Positions 49,812-59,529 of a stretch of 64,000 nt of DNA are shown here, piece by piece. Under the pieces are notes generated by a model that did not search any database, had not been told where the DNA came from, and worked only from the letters and a program-made list of their open reading frames with translations. The first letter of the stretch is position 1; every line of letters starts with the position of its first letter. This DNA is from Methylobacterium gregans (GTDB lineage Bacteria; Pseudomonadota; Alphaproteobacteria; Rhizobiales; Beijerinckiaceae), in assembly GCF_022179245.1 (NCBI RefSeq), contig NZ_BPQM01000002.1, forward strand, positions 62,001 through 126,000. Reading direction: 5' to 3'. The position numbers were made by a program, and so were the translations under genes.

Positions 49812-50296
49812 GCCCGACGATCGCGGGCGCGGAAATCGCGGGCGCGGACGTCGCCGCCGAGGCGCGGCTCTGGCTCGGCACGCCCTACCGCCATCAGGCC
49901 GCCCTGCGGGGCGTGGGCTGCGACTGCCTCGGGCTGGTGCGGGGCGTCTGGCAGGGCATGCTCGGGCCCGAGCCGGAGGCGCCGCCCCCCTATTCGGGCA
50001 CCTGGGCCGAGTCGACCCCGGTCGGCGGCGAGCCGCTTCTGGAGGCGGCCGCCCGCCACCTCGTCCCCGTGCCGGGGCCGCTCGCCGATTACCGGGCGGC
50101 GCCGGGCGACGTGCTGCTCTTCCGCTTCCGCGCCCACCTGCCCGCCCGGCACTGCGCCATCGCGACCGGGCCGGACCGGATGATCCACGCCCACGACCGC
50201 GCCCGCGTCGCTGAGGTCGCGCTCACGCCCTGGTGGCGGCGCCACCTCGCGGGCGTGTTTCGCTTCCCGGCACGCCGCGGGCTCACGCCGCCCTGA
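49808..50296 (+). CDS. GTA NlpC/P60 cell-wall peptidase (g14)
   Basis: A 162-residue NlpC/P60 hydrolase: catalytic Cys in [12 protein letters not shown], His in ARHCAIATG, preceded by [10 protein letters not shown]. It probably degrades peptidoglycan peptides when DNA enters the recipient. ATG at 49808 overlaps the g13 stop. Its last 14 bases overlap the 3' end of the convergent MCP gene. Confidence 0.9.
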   Translation: MSPTIAGAEIAGADVAAEARLWLGTPYRHQAALRGVGCDCLGLVRGVWQGMLGPEPEAPPPYSGTWAESTPVGGEPLLEAAARHLVPVPGPLADYRAAPGDVLLFRFRAHLPARHCAIATGPDRMIHAHDRARVAEVALTPWWRRHLAGVFRFPARRGLTPP

Positions 50297-51974
50297 CGGT
50301 GGCGAGGAAGCGCGCGACCTCGCCGGTGAGATGCTCGGACTGGCGCGACAGCTCGGAGGCCGCGGCGAGAACTTGGCTCGCCGCCGCGCCCGTCTCCTCG
50401 GCGGCGCCCGCCACGCCCGCGATGTTCTGCGTCACCGCGCCGGTGCCGGCCGAGGCCTGGGAGACGTTGCGCACGATCTCCTGGGTCGCCGCCCCCTGCT
50501 CCTCTACCGCCGCCGCGATCGAGGTCGCCACGCCCGAGATCTCGCGGATCCGGCCCGTGATGTCGCCGATGGCACCGACCGCCTGACCGGTCGCTCCCTG
50601 AATCCGGCCGATCTGCTGGGTGATCTCCTCCGTCGCCCGCGCCGTCTGGGCGGCCAGCTCCTTCACCTCGGCCGCCACCACCGCAAAGCCCCGGCCCGCC
50701 TCGCCGGCGCGCGCCGCCTCGATCGTGGCGTTCAAGGCCAGCAGGTTGGTCTGGCCCGCGATCGAGGAGATCAGCGCCACCACGTCGCCGATCCGCGCGA
50801 CAGAGCCGTTGAGGGCCTGCACCAGGGCGGCGGTCTGATCGGCCTCGCCGACGGCCCGCCGGGCGAGGTCCGCAGAGCCGTCGACCTGCCGGCCGATCTC
50901 GCCGACCGAGGCACCGAGCTCCTCGGCCGCCGCCGCCACGGTGTTCACGTTCACGGAGGCCTCCTCGGCCGCGGTCGCGGCCGTCATCGACCGCCCGGCC
51001 GTCTCGGCGGCCGTCGCGCTCATGGTCTGGGCGGTGGCCTGCAATTCGGTGGCGGAGGCGGAGACGGTGCCGACGATGCCGCCGACCGCGCGCTCGAAGC
51101 CGTCGGCGAGCTCGACCATGGTGCGGCGGCGTTCCGCGGCGGCGGCCGCATCCGCGATGCGCCGGATCTCGGCCTGCTCGGCGGCCTTCTGCGCCACCAT
51201 CGCCTTGATGCCCTCGACGGCGCGGCCCACCGCGCCGATCTCGTCCCCGCGCCGCGCCTCCGCGATCTCCGCCTCGATCTCGCCGCGGGCCATCCGCTGC
51301 AGCACCGCGACCAGACGGCCGAGCGGCCGGCTGATGCCGAGGATTGCCACCAGGGCCGCCGCGACGATGCCGGCGAGGAGCCCGAGCCCGCTGAAGAGCC
51401 AGAGGCTGAGGCGCGTCGACGCGCTCTCCCGGGCAAGGGTCTGCGCGCCGGCCTCCATGCTGGCCGCGATGTCGGCGCCGAGCTTCGAGGCGCTGCCGGT
51501 GAGCGCCGTGAAGCTCGGATCGACGTCCCGGTGGATGAGGGCGAGCGCCTCCGCGTTGAGGTTGGCCTCGCCGAGGGAGCGCGCCTCCGAGACGTTGGAC
51601 ACGAAGCTCTCCGCCCGGGCGCGGACCTCCTCGATCCGCCCGGCGAAGGCCGGCATGTCGGCCGCGATCTCGGCGAAGAGCTGGCGCAGGCCCGGCACCG
51701 TCCCCTCGAACTGCGCCGACGCCTTCCGGATCTCCTCGGCGTCGGTCTCGGCGATCGTGCGGTAGACCGCGTAGTACATCTCGTAGATGTGCCGGTTGAT
51801 GCGCCGCGCATTCGCCGCCGCCCGCGCGTCGTGCGCGATGAAGCGGTCGTAGCTCTCGCCGATCGCGCCCATGCGGGCGCTCGCGTGCCAGATGCAGGCG
51901 CCGACGATGACGCCGATCAGGGCAACGACTGCCGCAATCTTATGCAAGATCCGAACGCGTGAAAGCAGGTTCAT
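50283..51974 (-). CDS. Methyl-accepting chemotaxis protein
   Basis: A 563-residue chemoreceptor: membrane helix 1 (about 10-30), periplasmic helical sensor (about 31-190, 4HB-like), helix 2 (about 190-215), HAMP (about 215-270) and a C-terminal signalling domain with hairpin tip [18 protein letters not shown]. No CheR-tethering pentapeptide is seen at the C-terminus. It is inserted on the opposite strand between g14 and g15 and overlaps g14 by 14 bases. The decayed MCP at 36442-37421 is a close DNA relative. Confidence 0.92.
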   Translation of the reverse strand: MNLLSRVRILHKIAAVVALIGVIVGACIWHASARMGAIGESYDRFIAHDARAAANARRINRHIYEMYYAVYRTIAETDAEEIRKASAQFEGTVPGLRQLFAEIAADMPAFAGRIEEVRARAESFVSNVSEARSLGEANLNAEALALIHRDVDPSFTALTGSASKLGADIAASMEAGAQTLARESASTRLSLWLFSGLGLLAGIVAAALVAILGISRPLGRLVAVLQRMARGEIEAEIAEARRGDEIGAVGRAVEGIKAMVAQKAAEQAEIRRIADAAAAAERRRTMVELADGFERAVGGIVGTVSASATELQATAQTMSATAAETAGRSMTAATAAEEASVNVNTVAAAAEELGASVGEIGRQVDGSADLARRAVGEADQTAALVQALNGSVARIGDVVALISSIAGQTNLLALNATIEAARAGEAGRGFAVVAAEVKELAAQTARATEEITQQIGRIQGATGQAVGAIGDITGRIREISGVATSIAAAVEEQGAATQEIVRNVSQASAGTGAVTQNIAGVAGAAEETGAAASQVLAAASELSRQSEHLTGEVARFLATVRAA

Positions 51975-52153
51975 CGAAGGTAGCCGGCGATGTTCTGACA
52001 GAGCCTAAAAGCTACAGCATCCTGCGTTAACGCCGGCTTTAGCCTGAGATTTCTGGTTCAGTACTCGATCCTGCCTACCCTGGATTGTGCCTGCTCCTTG
52101 TGGTGGCGCATCCGGATACGGCCGGTCTCGTCTCTCATTGCCCGGAGCGCCCC

Positions 52154-55100
52154 ATGGCAACGCTGATCCTGTCCACGGCCGGGTCGGTCGTCGGCACCGC
52201 GCTCGGCGGGCCGATCGGCGGCGTCATCGGGCAGACGCTCGGCGCCGCGGCGGGTGGGGCGATCGACGGGGCGCTGCTCGGCGGCCGGTCCGGACCGCGC
52301 CACGTCGCGGGCCCGCGGCTCGCCGACGTGGCGGGCCTCGGCTCGACCGAGGGCGATCCGGTGCCCCGGGTCTACGGCCGCGCCCGCATCGGCGGCACCC
52401 TGATCTGGGCGACGCGGCCGCTCGAGGTCGCCAACACCGCGGTCGAGCGCGCCGGTGCCGGTGCCAAGGGCGGTGGCGGGCAGCGCACGGTGCGCACCGC
52501 CTACGCCTATTTCGCCAACCTCGCGGTCGGCCTCTGCGAGGGCGAGATCGCCTGCATCCGCCGGATCTGGGCGGACGGGCGCGAACTCGACCAGACCGGC
52601 CTGACGCTGCGCGTCCACCGGGGCGGGACGGACCAGGCGCCCGACCCGCTCGTCGTCGCCAAGGAGGGGCCGGAGAACGCGCCCGGCTATCGCGGCCTCG
52701 CCTACGTGGTGTTCGAGGGCCTGCCCCTCGCCGATTTCGGCAACCGCATCCCGCAATTCGCCTTCGAGGTGGTGCGGCCGGTCAACGGGCTGGCGCCGCT
52801 GGTGCGCGCGGTCGACCTGATTCCGGGGGCGAGCGAGTTCGCGCTCGATCCGAACCTCGTCACGGTCGATCTCGGCCTCGGCCGCACGCGGCCCGCCAAC
52901 CGCCATCAGGTCCAGGCGGCGACCGACGTCACCGCCTCGCTCGACGCGCTCCAGGCGCTCTGCCCGAATCTCGCCCGCGTCGCCGTGGTGGTGTCCTGGT
53001 TCGGAGACGACCTGCGGGCGGGCACCTGCCGGGTGGTGCCGAAGGTCGAGGACGGCGGCAGGGCGACGACCGGCGACCTCTGGCAGGTGGCGGGCATCCC
53101 CCGCGCGGGCGCCGCCGTGATGAGCCGGGCCCCGGACGGCACGCCGGCCTTCGGCGGTACCCCCTCGGATGCCGGCCTGACCCGGCTGGTGGCGGAACTG
53201 GCCCGCCGCGGCCTGGCGGTGGTGCTCTACCCCTTCGTGATGATGGACATCCCCCACGGCAACGGCCTGCCGGACCCGCACGACGCGGCCGCCGCCGGGC
53301 AGCCGCCCTATCCCTGGCGCGGGCGCATCACCTGCCACCCGGCCCCGGGCGCGCCGGGGAGCCCGGACGGCACCGCGGCGGCCTCGGCCCAGGTGGCGGC
53401 CTTCTTCGGGGGCCCCGAGGGCTACCGGCGGCAGGTGCTGCACTACGCGACCCTCGCCGCCGGCTGGGCCGCCGCCGGCACGCCGCTCGCGGGGCTGGTG
53501 ATCGGCAGCGAACTCGTCGGGCTGACCCGAGTGCGGGGCGCCGCCGGCTACCCGGCGGTCGACGCGCTGCGGGGCCTCGCGGCGGACGCGCGGGCGATCC
53601 TCGGGCCTGCCGTGCCCCTGGTCTACGCCGCCGACTGGACCGAGTACGGCGCCCATGTCCGCGACGGCGGCGCGGAGATCCGCTTCCCCCTCGACCCGCT
53701 CTTCGCCGACCCGAACATCGCGGCGGTGGGCATCGACTACTACCCGCCGCTGACCGACTGGCGCAACGCCCCCGGGCACGCCGACGCCGCCCTCGCCGAC
53801 ACGATCCACGACCGCGCCTACCTCACCGGATCCTGCGGCCGGGGCGAGGCCTTCGACTGGTACTATCCCGATGCGGAGGCCCGCGCCGCACAGAGCCGTG
53901 TCCCGATCACGGACGGCCGCTACGGGAAGCCGTGGCTCTACCGGGCCAAGGACCTCGTCGGCTGGTGGTCGAACCGCCATGTCGAGCGCGTCGGCGGCGT
54001 CGAGACCGGGCCGACGCCGTGGGTGCCGCGAGGAAAGCCGATCTGGCTCACCGAGATCGGCGTGCCGGCGGTCGACAAGGGCACCAACGGGCCGAACGTC
54101 TTCCCCGACCCGAAATCCTCCGAGAGCGCCGCCCCGCCGGGCTCGGCGGGCACGCGCGACGAGCTGATCCAGTTGCGCGGCCTGGAGGCGATCCTGACGC
54201 GCTTCGACCCGGCGGCGCCGGGGTTCTCCGAGGCGCACAACCCGGTCTCGCCGCTCTACGGCGGGCGCATGGTCGATCCGGCCGCGATCTTCGTCTGGGC
54301 CTGGGACGCGCGGCCCTTCCCGGCCTTTCCGGAGACCGACGCGGTCTGGGCCGACACCGGCAACTGGCGGGTCGGGCACTGGATCACCGGCCGGATCGAG
54401 GGCTGCGACCTCGACCGGCTGGTCGCCGCGATCCTGGCCGATCTCGGCGTGGACGCGACCGCCCGGATCGAGGCGGCCGCCTTCCTCGACGGCTACGTGA
54501 TCGACCGCCCGCTCTCGGCCCGCGCCGCGCTGGAGCCGCTGGCCCAGCTCTACGGGCTCGACGTCTCGGCGGTCGCCGGCACCCTGCGCCTGCGGGGCCC
54601 GCGCCGCGAGACCGCGCTGGCGCTGTCGGAGGACGATCTGGTGCGCCTCGCCGAGACCGAGGCGCCCCTCGCCCAGGTCCGGGCGGAGGAGAGCGCCCTG
54701 CCCCGCAGCGTCGAGCTCGGCTTCACCGACTCGGAGAGCCCCGGCTACCGGCGCGCCACCGCCGCCGCGTCGCGCCCGGCCGGCGGGCGGCGCCGGGAGA
54801 GCCGGATCGAGGCGGCGATCGTCACCCGGCGCGCGAGCGCGGAGGCGCTGACGGAGGCCCTGCTCGACCGCACCATCGCGGGCCGCGACACCGCCCGCCT
54901 CACGCTGAGCCCCCGCCTCGTCGCGCTGGAGCCCGGCGATCTCGTGGCGCTGCCGGCCGCGCGGGCGGCCGGGCCGGCGCTCCAGCGCGTCACCCGCATC
55001 GACGATGGCCCGGCGGGCCGCCGCCTCGAGACGCGGGGCGTGCCGCTGCACGGTGCCGGCCCGGCCCGGCGCGCAGCGGTGCGCCTCGGCGGCAGCGTGC

Positions 55101-56068
55101 CGGCCCCGGCGCTCCCGGGGCGGCCCTTCTGCGCGGTGCTCGACCTGCCGGCGGAGCGCGGCGAGCCCGCCGCCCTGCAATGGCTCGCCGTCGCGGCCGA
55201 TCCCTGGCCCGGCGCGGTCGCGGTCTGGCGCGGCGCGGGCGCGGACGGCCCGCTCGCCCTCCACCGCACCCTCGACCATCCGGCCTGCCTCGGGCGCACC
55301 CTGTCCGCGCTCCCGCCGGGGCCACTCTGGCGCATCGACCGGGCGGCGCGCCTCGACGTCACGCTCCGCCACGCGGGCGCGCTGGCGAGCCTGGACGAGG
55401 CCGCGTGGCTCTCCGGCGGCAACACCTTCGCGGTTGTGGCGCCGGACGGCACAGTGGAGATCCTGTCGGCGGCCGAGGCGCCCCTGACCGGCCCTGAGAC
55501 CTGGCGGCTCGCCCGAATGCTGCGCGGGCTCGGCAACAGCGAGGCCGCGGCCGCGCGCGGCGCGCCCGCGGGCAGCCTCATCGTGCGCCTCGACGGCGGC
55601 GCCGTGGTCCCGCTGGTCGACCGGCTCGACGAGGCGGGGCGCAGCTTCCGCTACCGGATCGGACCGGCCGCGCGCGATCCCGGCGACCCGGCCTTCGCGG
55701 AGGTTTCGGCGAGCGCGGGACTCGGCGCGTTCCGACCGCTCAGCCCCGTCCATCTCCGGGCGCGGCGGGAGGCGGCGGGCATCCGCCTCACCTGGATCCG
55801 CCGGGCGCGGGGCGCCTCCGACAGCTGGGAGCCCGCCGAGATCCCGCTGGACGAGCCGGAGGCCTACCGCGTCGCGATCCTCGGGCCGGACGGCCGCACC
55901 CTGCGCGCGGTTGCGACCGCCGAGCCGGCGCTGCTCTACCCGGCCGCCGACGAGAGCGCGGATTTCGGCGCAGCCCAGGCGGCGCTCACGGTCGCGGTGG
56001 AGCAGGCCGGCGCACTCGCCGGGCCGGGCGCGCCGGCCCAAGCGCGGGTGCCGGTGCGCGCGGGCTGA
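52154..56068 (+). CDS. GTA megatron / baseplate protein with TIM-barrel domain (g15)
   Basis: A 1304-residue GTA g15 protein: glycine-rich N-terminus (STAGSVVGTALGGPIGGVIG), baseplate part with DPVPRVYGRARIGGTLIWAT, then a glycoside-hydrolase-like TIM-barrel (about 430-730, IAAVGIDYYPPLTDWR and PIWLTEIGVPAVDKG) and the phage-tail-like C-terminus. In the model GTA this large protein forms the tip that contacts the cell. ATG at 52154. Confidence 0.93.
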   Translation: MATLILSTAGSVVGTALGGPIGGVIGQTLGAAAGGAIDGALLGGRSGPRHVAGPRLADVAGLGSTEGDPVPRVYGRARIGGTLIWATRPLEVANTAVERAGAGAKGGGGQRTVRTAYAYFANLAVGLCEGEIACIRRIWADGRELDQTGLTLRVHRGGTDQAPDPLVVAKEGPENAPGYRGLAYVVFEGLPLADFGNRIPQFAFEVVRPVNGLAPLVRAVDLIPGASEFALDPNLVTVDLGLGRTRPANRHQVQAATDVTASLDALQALCPNLARVAVVVSWFGDDLRAGTCRVVPKVEDGGRATTGDLWQVAGIPRAGAAVMSRAPDGTPAFGGTPSDAGLTRLVAELARRGLAVVLYPFVMMDIPHGNGLPDPHDAAAAGQPPYPWRGRITCHPAPGAPGSPDGTAAASAQVAAFFGGPEGYRRQVLHYATLAAGWAAAGTPLAGLVIGSELVGLTRVRGAAGYPAVDALRGLAADARAILGPAVPLVYAADWTEYGAHVRDGGAEIRFPLDPLFADPNIAAVGIDYYPPLTDWRNAPGHADAALADTIHDRAYLTGSCGRGEAFDWYYPDAEARAAQSRVPITDGRYGKPWLYRAKDLVGWWSNRHVERVGGVETGPTPWVPRGKPIWLTEIGVPAVDKGTNGPNVFPDPKSSESAAPPGSAGTRDELIQLRGLEAILTRFDPAAPGFSEAHNPVSPLYGGRMVDPAAIFVWAWDARPFPAFPETDAVWADTGNWRVGHWITGRIEGCDLDRLVAAILADLGVDATARIEAAAFLDGYVIDRPLSARAALEPLAQLYGLDVSAVAGTLRLRGPRRETALALSEDDLVRLAETEAPLAQVRAEESALPRSVELGFTDSESPGYRRATAAASRPAGGRRRESRIEAAIVTRRASAEALTEALLDRTIAGRDTARLTLSPRLVALEPGDLVALPAARAAGPALQRVTRIDDGPAGRRLETRGVPLHGAGPARRAAVRLGGSVPAPALPGRPFCAVLDLPAERGEPAALQWLAVAADPWPGAVAVWRGAGADGPLALHRTLDHPACLGRTLSALPPGPLWRIDRAARLDVTLRHAGALASLDEAAWLSGGNTFAVVAPDGTVEILSAAEAPLTGPETWRLARMLRGLGNSEAAAARGAPAGSLIVRLDGGAVVPLVDRLDEAGRSFRYRIGPAARDPGDPAFAEVSASAGLGAFRPLSPVHLRARREAAGIRLTWIRRARGASDSWEPAEIPLDEPEAYRVAILGPDGRTLRAVATAEPALLYPAADESADFGAAQAALTVAVEQAGALAGPGAPAQARVPVRAG

Positions 56069-56156
56069 ACCGCCCTCGCCCGGCCCGGTCCGACGCCCCC
56101 GCATCGGCGCGGAGGTCGACGCACCCCATGCATCCGGTCACCCCCAGGAGCCCCCG

Positions 56157-57422
56157 ATGTCCACCCCGATGTCCACGACCCGCAACCTCGCGCTGCCGCT
56201 GATCGCGGCGGCGCAGGCGCAGAAGCACGTCACCCACAACGAGGCGCTGGGGCTCCTCGACGCCCTGGTGCAGATCGCCTGCCTCGACAAGGACAGGTCG
56301 GAACCTCCATCGGCCCCGGCGGAGGGGGACCGATACCTCGTGCCGGCCGATCCCGGCGGCGCCTGGACCGGCCTTGGCGGACAGATCGCCTGTTTCCAGG
56401 GCGGCGTGTGGATCGGGCTCGCGCCGCGCCCCGGCTGGCTCGCCTGGCTCGTGGACGAAGGCGAGGCCTACCTGTTCACCGGCTCAGGGTGGACGCCGCT
56501 CGCGGCGACGCTGCGCACCCTGCGGGATCTCGCCGGGCTCGGCGTCAACACCGTGCCGGACGCGGAGAACCGCCTCGCCGTGAAGGCGGACGGCGCCCTG
56601 TTCTCCTGGGACGAGACCCGGGCGGAGGCGGGCGACGTCCGGCTCGCGCTGAACAAGCGGGCGGCGGGGCGCGACGCCGCGCTGAGCTTCCAGGCCGGGT
56701 TCTCGGCCCGGGCGCTGCTGGGCCTCCTCGGGGACGACGACCTCGCCCTGAAGGTCTCCGCGGACGGTGCCGCCTTCGTCACCGCGCTCACCGTCGCGGC
56801 GGCGAGCGGGCGCGTGCGCCTGCCCGCGGGGCTCGACGGCACGCCCGTCGGCGCCGCCGACCCGGCCGCCGGGCGCTTCTCGGCCCTCGCGCTGGTGCCG
56901 GAGGCCGCCGACCCGGCGGGCGGCGCGCTCGGGCAGGTCGCGGTCAACGGCACCGACGGCGCGCTGAAGTGGTTCGACGGCGCACGGTGGGCGCGGATCG
57001 CCAACCTCGCGAAGTTCACCGCCCGCACGAACTACGACAACTACGTCCCGGCCGGGACCTGGACCCGAATCGCCTTCAACGAGGCCGTCAGCAACGACCA
57101 GGGCGCGTTCCGGGCGGCGCAGAACCGCTTCGTCGCGCCGGAGGCCGGGCTCTACCGGCTCGGGGCGGCCCTCACCTACCGCCGCAACGGCACGGGCCAG
57201 CCGAGCCTGTTCGAGGCGCGCTTCCACCGCGGCGGCACTCCCGCCGGGCACGGCCGGGCCGCGGCGGCCGGCCCCCTCGCGGACGGCGTGACCGGGCTCC
57301 GGCTCGACGCCGTGCTGCCGCTGGCGGCGGGCGAGACGGTCGAGGTCTTCGCCCGCCTCACCGGCGCGGACGGCTACGCGGCCGCGGCCGAGTCCGCCTT
57401 CCACGGCGCCCAGTTGCCCTGA
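56157..57422 (+). CDS. DUF2793 tail-fibre-like protein with C1q-like C-terminus
   Basis: A 421-residue protein: DUF2793 domain at the N-terminus (NLALPLIAAAQAQKHVTHNE and PAEGDRYLVPADPGGAWTGL), which attaches to the GTA tail, and a C-terminal domain with TWTRIAFNEAVSNDQGAF and EAGLYRLGAALTYRRNG that looks like a C1q/TNF jelly roll and likely binds a receptor. ATG at 56157 follows CAGGAG. Similar DUF2793 proteins are GTA fibres in other alphaproteobacteria. Confidence 0.85.
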   Translation: MSTPMSTTRNLALPLIAAAQAQKHVTHNEALGLLDALVQIACLDKDRSEPPSAPAEGDRYLVPADPGGAWTGLGGQIACFQGGVWIGLAPRPGWLAWLVDEGEAYLFTGSGWTPLAATLRTLRDLAGLGVNTVPDAENRLAVKADGALFSWDETRAEAGDVRLALNKRAAGRDAALSFQAGFSARALLGLLGDDDLALKVSADGAAFVTALTVAAASGRVRLPAGLDGTPVGAADPAAGRFSALALVPEAADPAGGALGQVAVNGTDGALKWFDGARWARIANLAKFTARTNYDNYVPAGTWTRIAFNEAVSNDQGAFRAAQNRFVAPEAGLYRLGAALTYRRNGTGQPSLFEARFHRGGTPAGHGRAAAAGPLADGVTGLRLDAVLPLAAGETVEVFARLTGADGYAAAAESAFHGAQLP

Positions 57423-57451
57423 TCCCCCGGTCCAGATCTCCGGAGAGACCG

Positions 57452-58051
57452 ATGAACCTCAGCCCCATCGGCGAGGCCGTCCTCGTCGCGCGCGAGGGCC
57501 GGCGCCTCGCCGCCTACCGCGACAGCGTCGGCGTCTGGACGATCGGCATCGGCCACACCTCCTCGGCCGGGCCGCCGCGCGTCGTGCCGGGCCTCACCAT
57601 CACGGCGGCGGAGAGCGACGCCCTCTTCGCGCGCGACGTCGAGGCCTACGTCGCGGCCGTACGGGAGGGCCTGACCGGCGCGGTCGGCCAGCACGCCTTC
57701 GACGCCCTGGTCTCGGTCTGCTTCAACATCGGCCCGGCGGCCTTCGCCCGCTCCACCTTCCTGAAGCGGCTCAACGCGGGCGACCTCCCGGGCGCCCGCG
57801 CGGCGCTGCTCTGGTGGGACAAGCCCGCCGCGATCCGCGGCCGGCGCGCGGCGGAAGCCGAGCAGCTCGTCACGCCCTACGCGCAGGCGCTGCCCCGGCC
57901 GGTGGCGGGCGCCCGTCCGGTCGCGGCAGCGGCGGTGTCGGATCCCGCGATGCCGACGCCCGCCCTCCGGCCGGTCGCCGCCCCACCCGGCCTGCTCGCG
58001 CGCCTCATGGCCCGGCTCGACGCGCTCCGGATCGGTCCGCGCCGCGCCTGA
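57452..58051 (+). CDS. GH24 lysozyme (endolysin)
   Basis: A 199-residue muramidase: catalytic Glu in VLVAREGRRLAAYRDSVGVW, followed by TIGIGHTSS and the family Asp/Thr context. A 50-residue Ala/Pro-rich C-terminal extension follows the domain. Probably lyses the producer cell or aids entry. ATG at 57452 with GGAGAGA upstream. No signal peptide, so it needs a holin; one candidate follows. Confidence 0.88.
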   Translation: MNLSPIGEAVLVAREGRRLAAYRDSVGVWTIGIGHTSSAGPPRVVPGLTITAAESDALFARDVEAYVAAVREGLTGAVGQHAFDALVSVCFNIGPAAFARSTFLKRLNAGDLPGARAALLWWDKPAAIRGRRAAEAEQLVTPYAQALPRPVAGARPVAAAAVSDPAMPTPALRPVAAPPGLLARLMARLDALRIGPRRA

Positions 58052-58106
58052 CACGTCTCCCGAGCCGGCCGGGCCCGCCGCGCACCCCATCACAGCCGAG
58101 GATTCC

Positions 58107-58625
58107 ATGCCCCGCACGCTCACGCTCGCGGCGACCGCGCTCGCCGGCCTGTCCGCCCCGCTCGTCCTCTTGCCCACGGCCGCCCTGGCGGCCGACGCCG
58201 CGGTGATCCTGCCCTGGGGCGACTGGCTCATCGCCCTCGCCCAGACGCTGCAGGCGGTGCTGACGCCGATGCTCATCGGCCTCGTCACCGGCCTAATCGC
58301 CCGCTTCGCGCCGCTCCTCAGCTACGTCGTCTCGCGCGGCATGGTCGAGGGCATGGTCGCCCGCGTCACCGACTACGCCCTGAACGCCGTCGCGGGCGCC
58401 GCCAAGGGGCGGGTGCTGACTGTGCCGGTGGGCTCGGCGGTGATCGCCGCAGCCGTGCAGCGGGCCGCCGATCAGGTGCCGGGCTTCGTGATCCGGGCCG
58501 CGGGCGGCCTGCCGGGCCTCGCCGAGCGGGTGTTCCGCCGCCTCGACTTGGAGGAGGGCGCCACCGCCGCCAACACCCTGGCGCCCGCCCTCGACGCCGT
58601 GGACCGCGGGCGGGCGCGGCGCTAG
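58107..58625 (+). CDS. Putative holin-like membrane protein
   Basis: A 172-residue protein with an N-terminal hydrophobic signal-like segment (LAATALAGLSAPLVLL) and a central hydrophobic pair (LIALAQTLQAVLTPMLIGLVTG), then a polar amphipathic C-terminal half. Position after a lysozyme in a phage-like cluster suggests a holin or other lysis protein; no family recognised. Start ATG 58107. Confidence 0.5.
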   Translation: MPRTLTLAATALAGLSAPLVLLPTAALAADAAVILPWGDWLIALAQTLQAVLTPMLIGLVTGLIARFAPLLSYVVSRGMVEGMVARVTDYALNAVAGAAKGRVLTVPVGSAVIAAAVQRAADQVPGFVIRAAGGLPGLAERVFRRLDLEEGATAANTLAPALDAVDRGRARR

Positions 58626-58670
58626 GCGCGCGGCGGTCGCGGATCCGAACACCCGGCCCGGAGGAGCGCC

Positions 58671-59084
58671 ATGCAGACCACGCGAACGCCGCCGGGCCCC
58701 GCCTGCCCCCGGGCGGCCCTCGACGCGCTCGGCCGCGAGGTCGGGCGCGCCCTGCCCCCGCCCGCGGACGGGCTCGGCGAGAGCCTCGTCCGGCGCGCGC
58801 TGGGGGAGAAGCCCGGCGAGGAGACCGAGGAGGACCGCCTCGTCGTGCGCTTCGGTACGGAGTGGCGGACCTTCATCCGGCGCCAGAATCCGGACCGGCT
58901 CGCCGCCCTCGACGCGCTGATCGACGGGCAGATCGAGCGCCGGGCGCTCGCCCGCTTCTACCGGCGGGTGCGCAACGCGGCGGTGGCGATCACGGTCGCG
59001 GGCTTCGCCGTGGCCCAGTTCGGGATCGACCGGCTGCCGGTCGTGCGCCAGGTCTGGCGCCTGCTACGGGGGGAGCTGCGATGA
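58671..59084 (+). CDS. Conserved-looking hypothetical protein after GTA lysozyme
   Basis: A 137-residue protein, charged N-terminal two thirds (GEETEEDRLVVRFGTEWRTFI) and a hydrophobic helix near the C-terminus (VRNAAVAITVAGFAVAQF). Ribosome site GAGGAG before ATG 58671. Its stop overlaps the next start (ATGA). Could be a membrane-linked lysis accessory; no motif recognised. Confidence 0.5.
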   Translation: MQTTRTPPGPACPRAALDALGREVGRALPPPADGLGESLVRRALGEKPGEETEEDRLVVRFGTEWRTFIRRQNPDRLAALDALIDGQIERRALARFYRRVRNAAVAITVAGFAVAQFGIDRLPVVRQVWRLLRGELR

Positions 59085-59290
59085 GGGCTGCGATCAGGGC
59101 TGCGATGCGGACGAGTCCGGCCCCCGTCCCGTGCCGCCGGGCCATCCGGCGCCGGCTGGCCCATCTCTGCCGTCTCGTCGCGGCCGGGCTGTTCCTGGCC
59201 ACCTGCGGCGTCGCCTCCTACACGGCCGGGGCGCGCCACCGGGCGGAGCCGGGCCCGGAACGGGCGGCGAATCCGATCTGTCCCGGCTGA
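59081..59290 (+). CDS. Small membrane protein (69 aa), lysis cassette candidate
   Basis: A 69-residue basic protein with one membrane helix (LAHLCRLVAAGLFLATCGVA) and a short hydrophilic tail ending NPICPG. It starts in an ATGA overlap with the previous gene, preceded by GGGGGGAG. One transmembrane helix and the context fit an inner-membrane spanin or similar lysis component, but this is a guess. Confidence 0.45.
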   Translation: MRAAIRAAMRTSPAPVPCRRAIRRRLAHLCRLVAAGLFLATCGVASYTAGARHRAEPGPERAANPICPG

Positions 59291-59529
59291 ACCGGCGGCC
59301 GCGCGGGAACCGCGGGGCCGCTCGCATGTAAGGGCTCGCCACACCCGCTCCGAACCCCGCCCGCGCCACCCTGTCGCGTTCCGCCGCACCACCGATGACG
59401 AACCGCCGCGATACCAGCCTCCCGGACCGCGCCCGCAGCGTGGCCGCCCCGCCCGGACGGCGGTCGGCAGCGTTGCCCGGCGATGGTATTCAGGGCGCAT
59501 TCAGTGCCCCCGGACCACAAGTCCTGCCC

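Noticed and set aside
52058-56104. An open frame of about 1348 codons on the minus strand opposite the GTA megatron gene
   Set aside because: It mirrors the real gene because of extreme GC content; its product is Arg/Ala/His/Gly-rich with no motif, while the plus frame has clear GTA domains.
31356-59290. Interpretation as an ordinary prophage
   Set aside because: No integrase, repressor, replication genes or att repeats; gene order and proteins match gene transfer agents (g1-g15 with DUF2460, DUF2163, NlpC/P60, TIM-barrel megatron).
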